DNA of 64,000 nt, taken from assembly GCF_910589235.1 (NCBI RefSeq), contig NC_060960.1, positions 11,282,119 to 11,346,118 on the forward strand, read 5' to 3'. The notes beneath the pieces are model-generated. The model worked only from the letters and a program-made list of their open reading frames with translations. It ran no database searches and had not been told where the DNA came from. Origin of the DNA: Vespa crabro. Lineage: Eukaryota; Arthropoda; Insecta; Hymenoptera; Vespidae. This document shows positions 13,391-27,675 of this stretch, one piece after another (position 1 is the first letter of the stretch; every line of letters starts with the position of its first letter). A program made the translations under genes and the position numbers.

Positions 13391-14353
13391 AGAAAAGGAA
13401 AGAAGAAGCGGCACAGCGAGTAACGTGAAACAAAGCGAAACTTACGAGCTGATTCTGATAGGCGGTGACAGCGGTGAATATGGCCTCCGGGAATATGAAG
13501 GTCTTGTACGACTCCTTCTCAAGATCAACGATGGGTTTCGCCGTGCCCGAATCTGGCCTCTTCACCAGGTGGATCCTCGGCTGGTACTTGTGCATCGAGT
13601 TCAGCACCAGCTGCAAATCGTCCGCAATTTAGATAAAGATTTACGCCTATGTACGCGACGTTTCGCAAATAAGCACAAGGTGGCTCGCAAAGAGGAGAGA
13701 GGCAACGCGCGAGAGAGGTCGTTACCTCTTAGCTCTCGGGATATCGTATCGATCTCGCGAAACGTTGAGAGAACCAGCCAGCAGCCTCTTAACTGCTCGC
13801 ACAGGCCGCGCTGAATTAGCCACTGTAAACGATATTTCGCGGAAACAAACGGATTCGCCTAAATAGTCGCCGGTTCTTACTATCGTACTACGTGCCTTTT
13901 CCTTTCGAAAAAGTTTTCTTCGAAAAAGTCATATTTCACCGACGCGCCTTTTCATCTACAATACTCTCTTACATTTGTGCGAGTTTACTGTAACGCTATC
14001 GATCGCGCGGCCTTCCTTCTATTTCTCTCTTTCGAAATATGACAATTTGGATAGGATCGATAGGTTGGGACGGGACGCTTCTATTTCAAATCGTCGTCGA
14101 GGGCGACGGCAAAGTGATAGCGTTCATAATAAATGAGATTCTCGATGGAAGAAAAAGCGTATGAATTAGGAGCACTTCGCTTAGGCATTCTTGTACCATT
14201 CAAAAGAATCACTTTGCCCTCGTCCGCCGACGTGTAACACCCTGAATACAAAATGAGAGAACCGTGAAGAAACGCTCGGTCCGATCGGAGTTCCTATTTA
14301 CGTCAGTCATCCGATGAATTAAGGGACCCACGAGGAGGAAGAGACAGAGACAG

Positions 14354-14395
<42 letters not shown>

Positions 14396-15580
14396 AGAGA
14401 GAGAGTAAAAACCTGGCTGACAATGAGACGAGAAGAAAAAGAAGACGGAGAGGAGAGGGGAGAGGAACGACGAGGGTGCTCGAAAAAGGAGATTCTCGCG
14501 AATCATGACAAACGAGACAACGGACTGTCAAATTATCCTCCGACGAGTCGCACGAGATCGGATCGTTTAGTCGCTCGATTCCAAATTATCCAAGAAAAAG
14601 GGTTAGGTACACCGCGTAACGTCGTCGAGACAGAGAAAGTCGCGTTAACGCTAACGTAGAGAAACTTCACGAAAATGTACGCGGTCCATAAAGTATGCAA
14701 CAGGTAGGCAGATCCCGACATATTCGAGTGCCACTTTAACTTTCACGGAGTAAGCGGCAAAATATTTTAACAACGAACCAGACCCTATAATTTTTGTCGT
14801 TCGGACCGAATTCGCGCGTTTCTTCCTTCGACAGATCTATCGATAAATCGCTCGGAAATATATCGCTCGCGCGATTAATCCGGTTCATGGTAAGATTCGT
14901 CGATGGGGAAGGATTGAACGTTTGTAACAAAATCGTTTAGCTTTTGCGCCTCGTTAGCGATTAAAAAAGTGACTTACGTGGCCTTGCCTGTCCATGTCGT
15001 TGTTCGTAAGCTTGACTTTCTCGAAGGAGACGACTTGCTTGCGAAGTTGCTCGCCGGTGAACGGTGAGTCGGGGTGGACGTAAAGACGAGCGGGCGCCGG
15101 TGGATCGGCCTTCCCTGCTACCAACCACGAGCTTCTGTGATAAGCGTACCGGTACCTCTTGTTATCCACCGGCACGATATCCATTAAGACCGCGTACCGG
15201 CTGTCCGCCTTTAGTCCGTTGAAGGAGACGCGACAGGTCGGGAACATCCGCCTGCGATTTCATTTACAATATCTTTATGTAGCCGTTTAAATCAATTAGA
15301 GTAAAAAGAGACGCTTCACGGGAGGAGGAATAGAAGGAGAAGGAAGAACATTTTCATAGTAATATTTTCGCTCTAGAACCGTTTAAAGAGAAGCACTCGC
15401 TACCGGTCTCTTTGTTTTTTCTAGCCCCTCTATCCCGAGCTTCCCAGCGGCGCTCGATCATTTATTCATAATCCACCTGATCGAGGTCAGCGTTGGAGCC
15501 AATTTTAAACTGCGATAAACATCCGCGCGATAACGTATACCCGCGCTCCGTTCAGAGTAGAAGGAAAGAAAGGGAGCGCG

Positions 15581-15637
<57 letters not shown>

Positions 15638-16317
15638 TTCAGAGATCCGAAAAACTATCCTAGATAATCTCGTCGCGAGCGAGGCACGGCCTTCGAAGCT
15701 GTGGACCGCGAAAGAGAATATCGTCGAGAAGAGGCAAAAGAAAAATAAAAAAAAAGACGTGGAGGAGAAGGAGGAAGGATAAAAGAGCAGAAGCAAAGTG
15801 AAATAAAATGGTCGCGATCGTAGCCACCGAGAAGGAACTCGTTCCGAAACGACGGATCGACGATGTAACGATCTATTTTTCGTGTTTTCATAGCGCGCTT
15901 TCTGCTCGATCCTCTCTCCCCCTCCCCTCTCTCTCTCTCTCTCTCACTCTCTGGACGACAAGGTGCGCGAGCGGACAGTGTCCCACGTTCACACATGAAA
16001 CACGCCCTTAACACTGCTCACGGTCACTCCTGTGGACCGACGCGAGGGGTACCTCCTCGTTGGGCCTCATCGAGGCTACGGGTCCCATGGCGCGAATGTT
16101 TTGCCTCGGAGGCCAAACATTAATACCGTGTCGGGAACCCCGCTGGTTCGACCACTAAAACGCGGGGACACCCGCCGATCTTATCTACGTCCTCTCCTCG
16201 GTCCTTGTCGACTCGGGTATGCATTCATCCCGGCGCAGCGCCACGAGCGTGAGTAATGCTTTTATTTATCAAGCCGTCCTTTGTTAATGAATTGAACTTT
16301 GGACCACGAAGGTAGAT

Positions 16318-16349
<32 letters not shown>

Positions 16350-17060
16350 CCCCTTTCTCTCCCTTCCTTTCTACCACTCTCGGCAATTTCTCTCGTGACC
16401 CAAAGGCGTACACGAGAGATGCCAGGAGGATTATCCCTAGGAAGTCGATGATCCAAAGTGACGGACTAACGGGAGTCTATCGAGCTCTCGATCGAGAACT
16501 CACCCTCTTCTTTCCAACGCAAAGTGTACGGCAGACCAGTTTCAATGGCCACTCTCTGGGAAGTCGCGTTTCAAAAGTCAACTTGGAGTGGATGATGGAT
16601 GAAAGCGAGAATTCGAGTAGGTATTTCTTAACGTCCTTTATCGACATCGACGAGTTCATAATACGAGGATCGTTTCGCAGCGTCTATTAAAACGATTTTA
16701 TGTTTTATCCAACTAAATCTCAAAGTCGATGAAAGAAATTTGAACGTCAACGATCGCAGCGTGCGAAGGAAGGACTTTATCATTAAACTCGTAGAGAGAG
16801 TATCGGGGGTGGTAAAAAGGTAACTGATGGCGACGGCGCAGACGCGTCGTCTGCCAAAGGGAGGTGGAGTATAAGAAGTAGCGAAGGGTGAGGAAGCTCT
16901 GCCCTTAAAATTCTACGAAAGGAAAGGAAAAGGGGAGAAACGAGAGGGACGTGCCCGAAGGTACTTTCGAGTAGCTGAAAAGGGGTGGTCGCGTCGGCGA
17001 TGGCGATGCTTCTGGTAGTAGCGATGGTAGTGCTGGTGGTCGTGGTAGTGGTGGTGCCGG

Positions 17061-17112
<52 letters not shown>

Positions 17113-17429
17113 CTTCGAGAGGAATGAAAGAGAGTGGGGAGAGGTAAGTTGACGGTTGAAGGGAGCGACGACCAGCGCCGCGACGCAGATCTAATTACTG
17201 ACGCACGAGTAAGCGCCCAACCGGCTGGAGGAATCCCTTACGAGAGAAAGGAAGGAGGTGGGGAGACAACGAAGAAGGAAGGGCTTTAGGGACCGTATTG
17301 CCGTCGTAGCGGGCAATTAGGCGCGCGCCGATCCTCTGCCTTCGTTCAACTTCTCCAAGCAGCTTTTCTTCTCCTTTGCTCCTCGTCTTCTTTCCGTACG
17401 CCCTTACGACTTTTGCATTTTACGAAAAG

Positions 17430-17464
<35 letters not shown>

Positions 17465-17465
17465 C

Positions 17466-17540
<75 letters not shown>

Positions 17541-20405
17541 CACATATGTACACAGATAGATAGATGTATCGCCCCCTCATTTTTACGTCCTAGTGCAATA
17601 TTCGATAAGGATTCTCGAACAATTTCTGATACGCAGGAGAAAGGTAAAGCGTTTCTCAGGGGTTGACTAAATATTTAGTTGGCAGCCAGATGGTTCTCGT
17701 TCGTTCTCGTGGGTGTCGTATCGTGACCCGTACACCACATCCAGATTGAATTCGTTCGAAAGCGTGCGAGCAATCCTCTAACGTGTCCGAGACGATACGA
17801 AAGAAGGGTCAGAGATTTGGAAGGCAAGAGGGGGCAGGCGTAACGAGAAAGAGTTAATGGTCCGACATCGTCATCGACAAATGGAAACGTTGATCCATTA
17901 GCGAAACCATCGTCCCAAGGGACGACATGTCTCCTGGCTGGCCGTCGCGCGGGCTTTACTCCCAACTGGTCCTGACCTCATAACGCGATAGAGGCGAGCG
18001 CGCGAGCGAACAAGTTATATCGTAAAAGCGTAAGCGGTCGCTCGACTCGCGAGAAATAATTTACGATGATGTCTTGCCTTGCCAAGTGTCATCCGGGCTT
18101 TCGTCGTTGGAAACCTGACGATCAAATTCGTCAGGACGATGATGGAAATTTAACTTTTCGCAAACGTCGTAAGGACAAGTCGCGTCCGTGCGCACCTACG
18201 CGATTCGATCTTCTTAAGAAATTAGCATTTATAAGATACGTCATGGTGAAAGATATTTCCCTTGCCTTCCGGTCTTGGTGATGATCATCTCGGTGCCTAG
18301 CTCGTTGAACTTATCCCAAAGATCTTTGGTTTCCAGATGACAAACGACGTGCTTGAGCTCCTCGCAATTCCATCGTTCCTGAAGCAACGGATTAACGGGC
18401 GAGGCTCCTTTTCCGCTCGTACTTCCGGCGTCATCCGTTTCCGGCTCGTCCTCGGCGTTGATCGATTCCTGAACCGACTGGTGTGATCCACGGACGACAC
18501 CAGAACCGCTCGGTTCCCTTTCTGCAATCAAAATTTCGTCCTAGGTACTTTTTCTTATCGCATACTCATTATTAAATAAAACGATTCGATACCGTGTGCG
18601 ACTTTAAAAAGATTTCGATATATAGCTAAGTAGATTGGTAGGTAGATGGGGGTAGATGGGGGATATTTCGAATGTGCGAGCGGTTCGCCCTCTAAATAGT
18701 CTTGTCAAAGATACATCGGGGAGGAATCGGCGAGGAAAAAGAGGAAAACTTCCGGCGCTAGTCGACGGTTAAGGATTGATCGACAGCACCGAGTGTCGCC
18801 TCGAGAGATATAGAAAGGATTTTCGTTGGAGCAAACATTTGTCACGATGCGCTCATCGTTCGCGCTCGTTTTTACCCCGTTTGTCGACGGGCCAGCCGAA
18901 AGCCAAAAATAACGATCTTCTTTAAAGGACGAACGAGTGAATGAACTACTTCGCCTTCTCTTAATGAATATTTCAATGTGCCGAGTTACCGAGATAGAAT
19001 CGATTTGTAAGATAGTTCTCCCTCCTTTCTTCTTTTCTTTACCGTTCTAATTAATCTATAAATAATTAATCATAATGTTACACTTGAATGTTACTTCCAG
19101 ATTATTCGCTTTTATTACCATCTACCTAGTTCCATTCTCGCAGTCCTTTTCGCTCGCGATTTAAAAAGCGTCCCGTTAATTTCGTTCATCGAAGATTCTT
19201 TTACGTGCACCGATCGCGAAATACTCTCCGTGTATTTAAAAACTTATTACGCGTCATTTTAGCTATTAGGCTACGACGTTCGGTCTCGAGTGGCTCTGTA
19301 AAAAATCAAAGCAGCCGTCGATTGTGTGCAGGGAAGAAAAGCGAATATTGCGGTAACGTTCGGTCGGCGCACCGTGACAAGTAATAAATCAAGTATCGCT
19401 TACACTGGCTTAGCGCGTTTCGAACGATCGCGATTAACTACCGAGTTTATCGTCTTTCGAGACGGCCGTCGCTCTCGATAGAGTCATTCGATACGAATTG
19501 CGATCGCTCGGGGCGACGCCGACGTTTCCCCCCCCCCCTCCTCCGGCTCGTTTCGGCTTAGGCGCTACGAGAGATCCTAATAGCACGACGTAATTTCGTA
19601 ATAGTCGATTTCTTTGACAAATCATTCGATTCACGTGAGAATCTACTCGTGAGTCACGCCACGTCGAACGATACAAGCGAGTCCTCGCGAAAAAAGTTTT
19701 TCCCTTTCGACTTAATCGCCGATAAGCGATTGTCCCCTTCGACACCCTTGCCCAATTACTTATTGAGTTAGGTCGTCCTGGAGGACCGAGGTAGCGAATA
19801 AGGATAATGAAATCGCGTGCGGATAATCTCGCGAGTTCGTTCGGGAATCGCATTCTCGAAGCACGCCGAACGCAACGTCGAAATATTCTCTTCGCGATTA
19901 AAAACGACCCCGGCAAAGGAAATCACTGTTATCGGCCTAAGCGGTAATTTGTACTTTAATTATCCGCCAGCGAGAATTCTTGCGCAAACAACGACCGGAT
20001 CTTCCCCATCTCTTGCGCGCTCCCCTGCTACCTGAGATTCGATCTACGAATTACGACGATGGAGACGTCGTCGAGCCTTATTCAAATTTCTATCGGTTCG
20101 CCAGCATATATATGTATATGTCTACATCCCCGTAATTAAGTAGAAATAGGTACCTACGCGTAAAAGGAATCTTTTTCGTTTCTCCGAAAGTGGGAGTGCT
20201 GCGCGCGCGGAAAAAATCTAATTATCCACTTAGAAGCGGTCTTGCTTTAGTTTAGCGTTATTATCTTCGACCTCGCCAACGTGTTGGTACCTACTGAAAT
20301 TATGAATACCTGTCTTAGATAAACTAAGAAGTTTTGCGCCGTCCGGCCGAGTTCTCATAGGAAACTGGGAAAGGCCACGTTCAGCTTACCTTTTGCACGC
20401 GAGAT

Positions 20406-20444
<39 letters not shown>

Positions 20445-22326
20445 AGGTGGGTTACACGAGAGGTGGGTTACAATATCGTTCCTTCGTTCGCGTTTCCGCT
20501 CCTCGAGAACAAAGGAAATTTTCACGAGCCAACAAGCATTTCGCTGAATATTTTACAATCTTTAATTTATCCTAACGAACATAATCGGAAACAGATGCGC
20601 TTTCCTCCGACTTTCACCGATACGCCAAGAAAACGTCCGAAAAAATACTAATCGCTCGGAATTACTAAAGATCGCTTTTCGCTCGAAATCGCTAGCCTCC
20701 TCGGAGAATTACCCTTACCTTCGTAAGGTGCGTGAAAAGATAAAGAGGAAAAGTGCTCCTCTCGTGCACGAGAATCCTAAGATGACTTATGTAATCGTGC
20801 GCGATTCGATTCGTCAAGTATACCGAGGATCGCGCGTTACAAATACTCGTGATTCTACCATATAAGACGCCATCTTGAGCGATTAGCGGCCATTCCTGTG
20901 CGATACGACGTTGGACTCGGAGGATCTTCGGGTTTCGAGGAAGAGCCTCCTTTCGAATCGTCGAATCGCGAGCTATTTCGCTCGTATTCCACTTCGCCGG
21001 CCAACGCGGATGGTCAATTAATTTCTCGCGCGAGACATCAACGTGCGAAATTGATAGCCGGCAGCCGACATGGCCGACAAGTCGTAACTGTCCGTTACAA
21101 AGTTTACTACGCTTTCCTTCGATGAAGGAACCTTATAACATTAAAGCGACTAATCGATAAAGACCGTTTCTACCCCCTATTCTAGGTGCCCATGTCGCGT
21201 GCCCATTCAATTTTGGCGATTCGATGAGAACAAAGTCATTAATAATCCTCGACTTATTATAAACGTCTCGTCTCATCGCGCATTCTTTTTCCCCCCTTCC
21301 CTTCGAAGACGTTCCTCCAATTTATTCCCGCGTATTTCACTCGAGTCTCTCACACACATGCTTCTCTCGACCTCGACGGAAATATCGCATTTTGATTATT
21401 TTACGAGGACACATTAGCTTCCTTCTTCGCAAACTACACGTTAAATCCTTTTAATCGCTCCAGATGGACGAGTATTCTATTCCGAGTAATATTATATTGG
21501 TAGGTATCTATATCTATATTCGTCCGATAAACAACACCGAAGACTAATTATATTTCTTTAATGTCTTCCAAAAGTACCTACTCTATTGTCGAAAAGAGAG
21601 ATTCGTGGCGTTCGCGAGATGTCGACGGGAGACGATTTTTCTTTTTACTTCTGCCCCCTCCCCCCCCACCGAAGGGGTGGGTGACGGTGATACGCCAGAT
21701 AATAAGTAGGTAATTATATCGGCAATGCTGTCGGCCATCTTGGCGTTATATAAAATGATTAAACGGACTCTACTTGAAGAGATTTCCTGACGACGAAGGA
21801 AAAAGTGTAAAAAAATAATAAAACTAAACGCGGTACCGGACGAAGACGTTCGATGATTGGTCGGTAGCAGACGAAACGCGACGACTGAAAAACGATCACT
21901 AAAAATACTTGGTAACGTTGCCGTTGGCATCGTCGAAGCGATAAAACGGCCGTCTCGAGGCGGAGACGAGGACGAGGACGACGACGACGACGAGATGATC
22001 GTGGCCACGTGAGGGAGGATAGCGAGAGAAACATAGGAGCGCAAAAACGCAACTAAATCACGAGCTCGACCGCCGCGATCCTCGCCGTTCTAGAGTCATC
22101 CTAATTGGTACGTAAGGAAATGCACTGCGTGTGTGGTCCGTCAACCGCGTATTTTTATTCGACACAGTCAACGGCAGTGTTAAACGACTGACGAAACGGA
22201 TGACGAGCGCGTCTCTGGATCGCTCTGTTCTCTCCACCTCTTTCTCCTCACGCCCCTCTCTCTCTCTCTATCCATCTCCCGCTCGAGGGAGTTTACGAGC
22301 AACGCCAGAAGCATTTCGTTGCCCAC

Positions 22327-22384
<58 letters not shown>

Positions 22385-25094
22385 TATATCGCGCGCGTTT
22401 GCGCGAGATCTCTCTTGGTCGCTCTTTCTCCGAGTGAATTACGATCGCGACTCCGAGCACGACGGATCAAAGAGTCTCCTTTTCAAAACAGAACAGATCG
22501 CGCGCCAGCCACGAGCCGAGAAAGAAAAGCTCCTAGAGAATTGATCTATTTCGATTGTGCCAATCTACCCTTCACGTGCACGATGCAATAAACCTTTTGC
22601 GAAACTCGACACGATTTTTCTTTCCGATTATAGATATGTATCTACCTACCTACCTACCCACCTACCTACTTACCTACCTACCTACCTACCTACCTACCTA
22701 CCTACCTACCTGCCTATCCAATTCTTTTTCCTTAAATCACGGAAATCCGCGATCAAGTAAGACCGTAAAACGCTATCAACGCGAATGGATTAAGGAGGAT
22801 TATTAAAGGCAATCGAGAGCAACGTCGTACCGCTCGACGATTCCGTCCACTTATCTTCCCTTTCGCTTATTCTTTTTCTTTCTTTATCGAAGCTTAACGG
22901 CGAACGACAACGTTCTTCCTGTACGTATCGATGACGAGCCGTTAACGATAACGAGCGGCCTACGAGCTTCGCTAAAAGATCGTTGCTCCTCTCTCTATCG
23001 CATCTAGATATCTATACCGAGTATTTAAGATTAATGATCTTGTCGACGCGATACCAACCATGTAAAATAATTTCACATCGGTTTGGTCAGATCTTTCGAG
23101 CGCAATGTTTGCAGGTACAATCTATGCATCGCCTTCCTAAAAATTCAAAAGTAACTTGTATATAATACTTTTCCATCGATTCACGAACGCGCGAATACTT
23201 TGTATCTTCTTAATAGGAAAGGAAAAAGAGAAGGTAATCAATCGATGGAAAATAATCGGGAAAGATAATCGATGCAAAAATTACGAGGTCGTTTATCGGC
23301 TAGATGAAAAAGCGAATAAAGTATTAAACGCGTTAACGGATGACGATAGAGAAAGACAGGCGTCGATCGATCAATCTGTCGGCAGGTAATTAAAACGACC
23401 ATTGCGCGTTCCTATACGAAACATAAATCGACGATTCCGAGCACTAGATCAGGCTAGTTTTTTCATCGCAACGCGATAAACATTCTTTCTCGCCTTGATC
23501 TTAGACGGCGCAAGAAATCGATCGGTCAATTATTCTCTTTAACGGATCCTCTATCATTAATAGGCGCTTTCGTATGCATCGATAATCGATCTTGACCGAT
23601 CGAGATCGCGATCGCGATACGAACTGAAAATAATTTGAACGAGCAACGATCGATAATTTTCGATATTGCGGTAAATCAAAGAGATTCGCTTTTACCACTA
23701 GTCTATATTCTCGCTCGAACGTACACGTTCTTCTTACTTCTTAGATCGATTCTTCTCCTTGATCGATCACGCAAGAGATCGAGGGACGCAAACATTCGCT
23801 ATCGAACGGAACGAAGATATGCGAGCTATTTAAAGGATATAAAAGGACGAATACGTTGAAAATTTTCTTATTTACCGACGAAGGAAGTAAAACTCGGTCA
23901 TTGTTAGCGGAGTAAATTGCAAAGGCATAGCTCTTAGCTATTTCAAAGAGCTATTATAGATCGTGTACCGCCCCTATGACGCATGCGAGTCGATTACCCG
24001 GCACGCCTTGTCGATCATTCGATCGATTCTTAAAAATCCTCGATGGTATTTCGCCTAGGCATAAATGAAAATCAACCAGGACGATTGCTCCAATCGTCAG
24101 AGATTGTGCGGCGCAGTTTAACGCGTTAAGAAGAATACGCCTTGCGTCGATGGCACGCTAAACGCGTGCTTCGCGGTTCCTCTCGCTTTCCTTTTACAAA
24201 CATAAACGTGTGTATATATCTTGATTTTACGAGAAGATACGCGATAAAGAGATCGCGATATCCGTCCTGCGACGTCCTCCCGATACGGAGGATCGAATGG
24301 ACCGATAATCTTCGCGACACCGTTGCTCCTACTCACGCTTTCTCGAGGCTATCTGCCGTCTTCCTCCTTTTGCTGTCCCGGCCATGCCCGAGGACGAGGA
24401 TGAATCGAGAGACGGATAATGATCGCACAATCTTGATACTTGGGGATGCAAAAACGATCTAATGGAGCCGCCTAACTACGAGCGTACCGAATCGCTATGC
24501 AAATCCAACGGTTCACGGTTGAAACTCTCGATGGAGCTATACCGGTGGTCTTTCTTCTCTCTTTCCGACATATGCACACGTGTGAGACATTCCCGTCGTT
24601 ATTACACGCTCCATCGATTATCCTATGAGAAATTTATAAACCTACTGTAAAAGCATTTCGATGATTCCCCCCACCCCCATCCCCGTTCATTCTTCGTCGT
24701 CGAGATCGAACGTTTACAATAAAGAAAGAACCTAAATAATGATTTACATTGAAAATTATCGCATCCCGTACCATTGCCGCTGAATAGAGCCGCCTACCTC
24801 TAGAGCTGAACTACCTCTTACTTTCCTATGTACTCGGGATGGCCACTTGGGATAATTGATGCTTCGTCGCTTTACCTTACGACGTCGAATGCGGACGAAC
24901 GGTTTCAACGTAACGAGTACACTCAAGGCACGCTTACCGACATAGAAACAAGTACCCATTTAACGAGCGAGTCATATTTTGAAACGGCGTAAACGAAATA
25001 GAAACGATCGCGAGTATCTTTCCTTATTATCTTTCCCGCCGATCCTACGATCTTCTTTCTTTCTTTAGATCGAACTTTGAAGTGAAAAGCTTCA

Positions 25095-25139
<45 letters not shown>

Positions 25140-25887
25140 CCCTTCTTTTAAACAAAGACGACGCGAGCCAAGATCGGTTTTACTCTCGTAGGAACACGTT
25201 TTGTTCCTACGTAAATATTCGATAGTAAAAATAAATTCTCCCAACTCTCTGGACGCACCCTGGCATCGCGAGACCCATTCGAGGCGTGAAAACAAACCTC
25301 GCTGGGACAAAGATCGATCCTCGAAGAACTCTCTTCTTGCCTCTTCCCTTTCTTTCTCTCGCGATTTTACGATAGGCGCGACGTAGGTACCTACTTACGT
25401 ACAACAGGGCTTTGCCTGATTTATTTCAGTGCGTTCCGACGAGCGATCGTGCTGGAATAATATCGAGTATAAAATTCGAAACGACTCGTTCGATGACGAA
25501 CAAACCGAACGTCAACGGTGCGTTTCATCATTTTATTCTTCGATCCTTCTTAATTCCTCCATTTTCCTCTCTATTCTTTCTTTTTTTCTTTTTTCTTTTC
25601 GTTTTCCTTTTTTCGTTCCAAGGGTAAATACGAAAGGAAGAAACAGCGACATGGCCTAGCTGCTGCTCGAGCATCGTTTACCGCAGTTTTGTAAATTTAT
25701 TCGACCGCCCGTTTCCTCTACTTCGTCGCAAGTAGAAAAATTCTACGTCACGAAGGAGAATATTATGGAATGGCTTTCCCGATAAACTCGACCATTCTAT
25801 TCTATTCTACGAAGGCTATCCTCAAAGAATTTCTATAGTATTGTGCAGGTGTTGTGCTATCGCTTGATACGATTCGAAAGCCCGCGC

Positions 25888-25933
<46 letters not shown>

Positions 25934-26368
25934 CTCGACCCTGCAAAAAGTTATCCTCTTCGATCGCCGCGGTATTCTATGCTTATGTATTTACTATTAA
26001 GGTACGCTTAAACATACGAATATATGCATATCTATATACAACGATACCAAACTGTGTGTGTGTGTGTGTGTGCGTGAGAGAAGCACACGCGCTCGATTTC
26101 TCGCTTCTCGACTCGTCCTCGCATCGCCGTTTAACCTAAATTTATTTGGGAACGACACTAACGTTTCCGTGGGTGAATTGCAGCGTGTCCAACCGTAAAT
26201 TTCGTCGCGGTAGGATCTTCGTGGGCGATTATTCGCCGCGGGCGTCCAAGATACGCGATGATGAAACCAAACACCATCGGGATCTCTCCTCTCTCTCTCT
26301 CTCTCTCTTTCCCCTTCTATACTGCTCACACTCTCGCTCTTCTCCGGAGGACGTCTGGCTGGACCCAT

Positions 26369-26407
<39 letters not shown>

Positions 26408-27636
26408 CGACGGTCATTTCCAGAATTCCGATGAGACACCTCACCTGGACAGCAGATCGTATACGAGCGTGGCTTTCGCTCGTTCTCGCCTTTTCTCGTT
26501 CGCGCCCTCTCTCCTTCTCCCTCTCTCCCTCCCTCTCTCTTCTTCCCAATGAGATATTTCATCGAAGCACCCGTAGCGCGTTAACTTATTCACCCAGCGG
26601 CCGTTTCGCGACGATTTACGCTCCGCGAGAAAATTCGGCCGATCTCGTTGGGAGGCAAACGAATCTCCCTTGGTCTTCTTTCTTCTTTCCACCTATAAAT
26701 GACCATTTCCTCGACCAAACGATCTTATTTTCCCGCGTTCAAAGAACCCTCGAATGTTATCGAAATGATCGCATCCCTCCTTCCGGCGCCTTTTTTACTC
26801 GACGAACAAAATGAAAGCGAGGCGACGTTTCATTATCCGAGCTAACGACAAAAAATCGACAATAGTGCTCGTCACGCGTCATTTATCCCAACGATGAAGA
26901 ATTCGAGCGATCTTTTTGAAAGACGTTTCTACGTGTTGCCAACTCGATCAAATCCAAGATATTTTTAGGAACGATACTTGAATAAATTTTAATACTCAAG
27001 TTGACGTATAAATCAGGCACATACTCGTTGATTAAAATTTCATTCGAGACCGACGAACGAATTGAATCATTCGTTCCACATCAATCGCAAATGCACCTTT
27101 TAAAGAAAATCGATTAATTCTCCATTCCGTAATTAATAGCTACATCGGTTCGTCCGTGAAGTTATCGCGAGGTAGTTGTTAGGTAGGGAGGAGGAGGCGG
27201 GGGAAGGACAGGATCTATACGACGCGATAAAAAGTATTTAATAGATTCTTTAAAAAAAAAAACGCTGCAACGTACTTTGATTTTAGAACTCTACGTATCG
27301 ATGAACGGGCTATTGTCGTAGATTAAGAGATTTGTTATCTTATTAAAAGAGTTATTACAATGTATAAGCCACACACACACACACACACACACATACACAG
27401 AGAGGGAGAGGCAGACACACGCACATGATTTGTTACATTTTACGAGCACCGCAACGTCGTTTAACGAGAAGCTTAGGTAGCTCGCTCAAACTCACCATGT
27501 TGATGAAGCTTGCCGCCGCCGACGGCCTGCTGCTGAGAGTGCCGGTGATGATGATGATGGTGATGATGGTGATGATGATGTTGTTGTTGCTGCTGCTGAT
27601 TTTGTTGCTGAGAATGCGACTGAGATTGAGATTGAG

Positions 27637-27675
<39 letters not shown>

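Larger units (their letters stand above)
6179..13445 (-). other. H15 intron 4 (7.3 kb)
   Basis: GTAAG donor, T-rich tract and CCAG acceptor. No coding exon of another gene is recognisable inside. It holds many GA/CT microsatellites, a TTTC repeat (7933-7964), a TTC repeat (9470-9532), a GTC array (11917-12012) and a motif-dense stretch at 8880-9010. Long open frames here are low-complexity and carry no recognisable domain. Confidence 0.9.
15252..18265 (-). other. H15 intron 2 (3.0 kb), GC-AG type
   Basis: The donor is AG|GCAAGG (18265-18260), the acceptor AATCGCAG. Contents are a GA array (15580-15635), an unusually GC-rich stretch with an inverted repeat (16032-16260), a GCT array (17030-17109) and a TC/TA array (17430-17532). 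Confidence 0.9.
18522..27495 (-). other. H15 intron 1 (9.0 kb)
   Basis: GTGAGT to TTGATTGCAG. It separates the N-terminal exon from the linker/T-box exon. Moderately AT-rich, with microsatellites at 20411-20441, 22328-22377, 22642-22716, 25099-25134, 25890-25928 and 26371-26403. No coding exon is recognised. In insects such first introns commonly carry enhancers, but none can be proved here. Confidence 0.85.
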
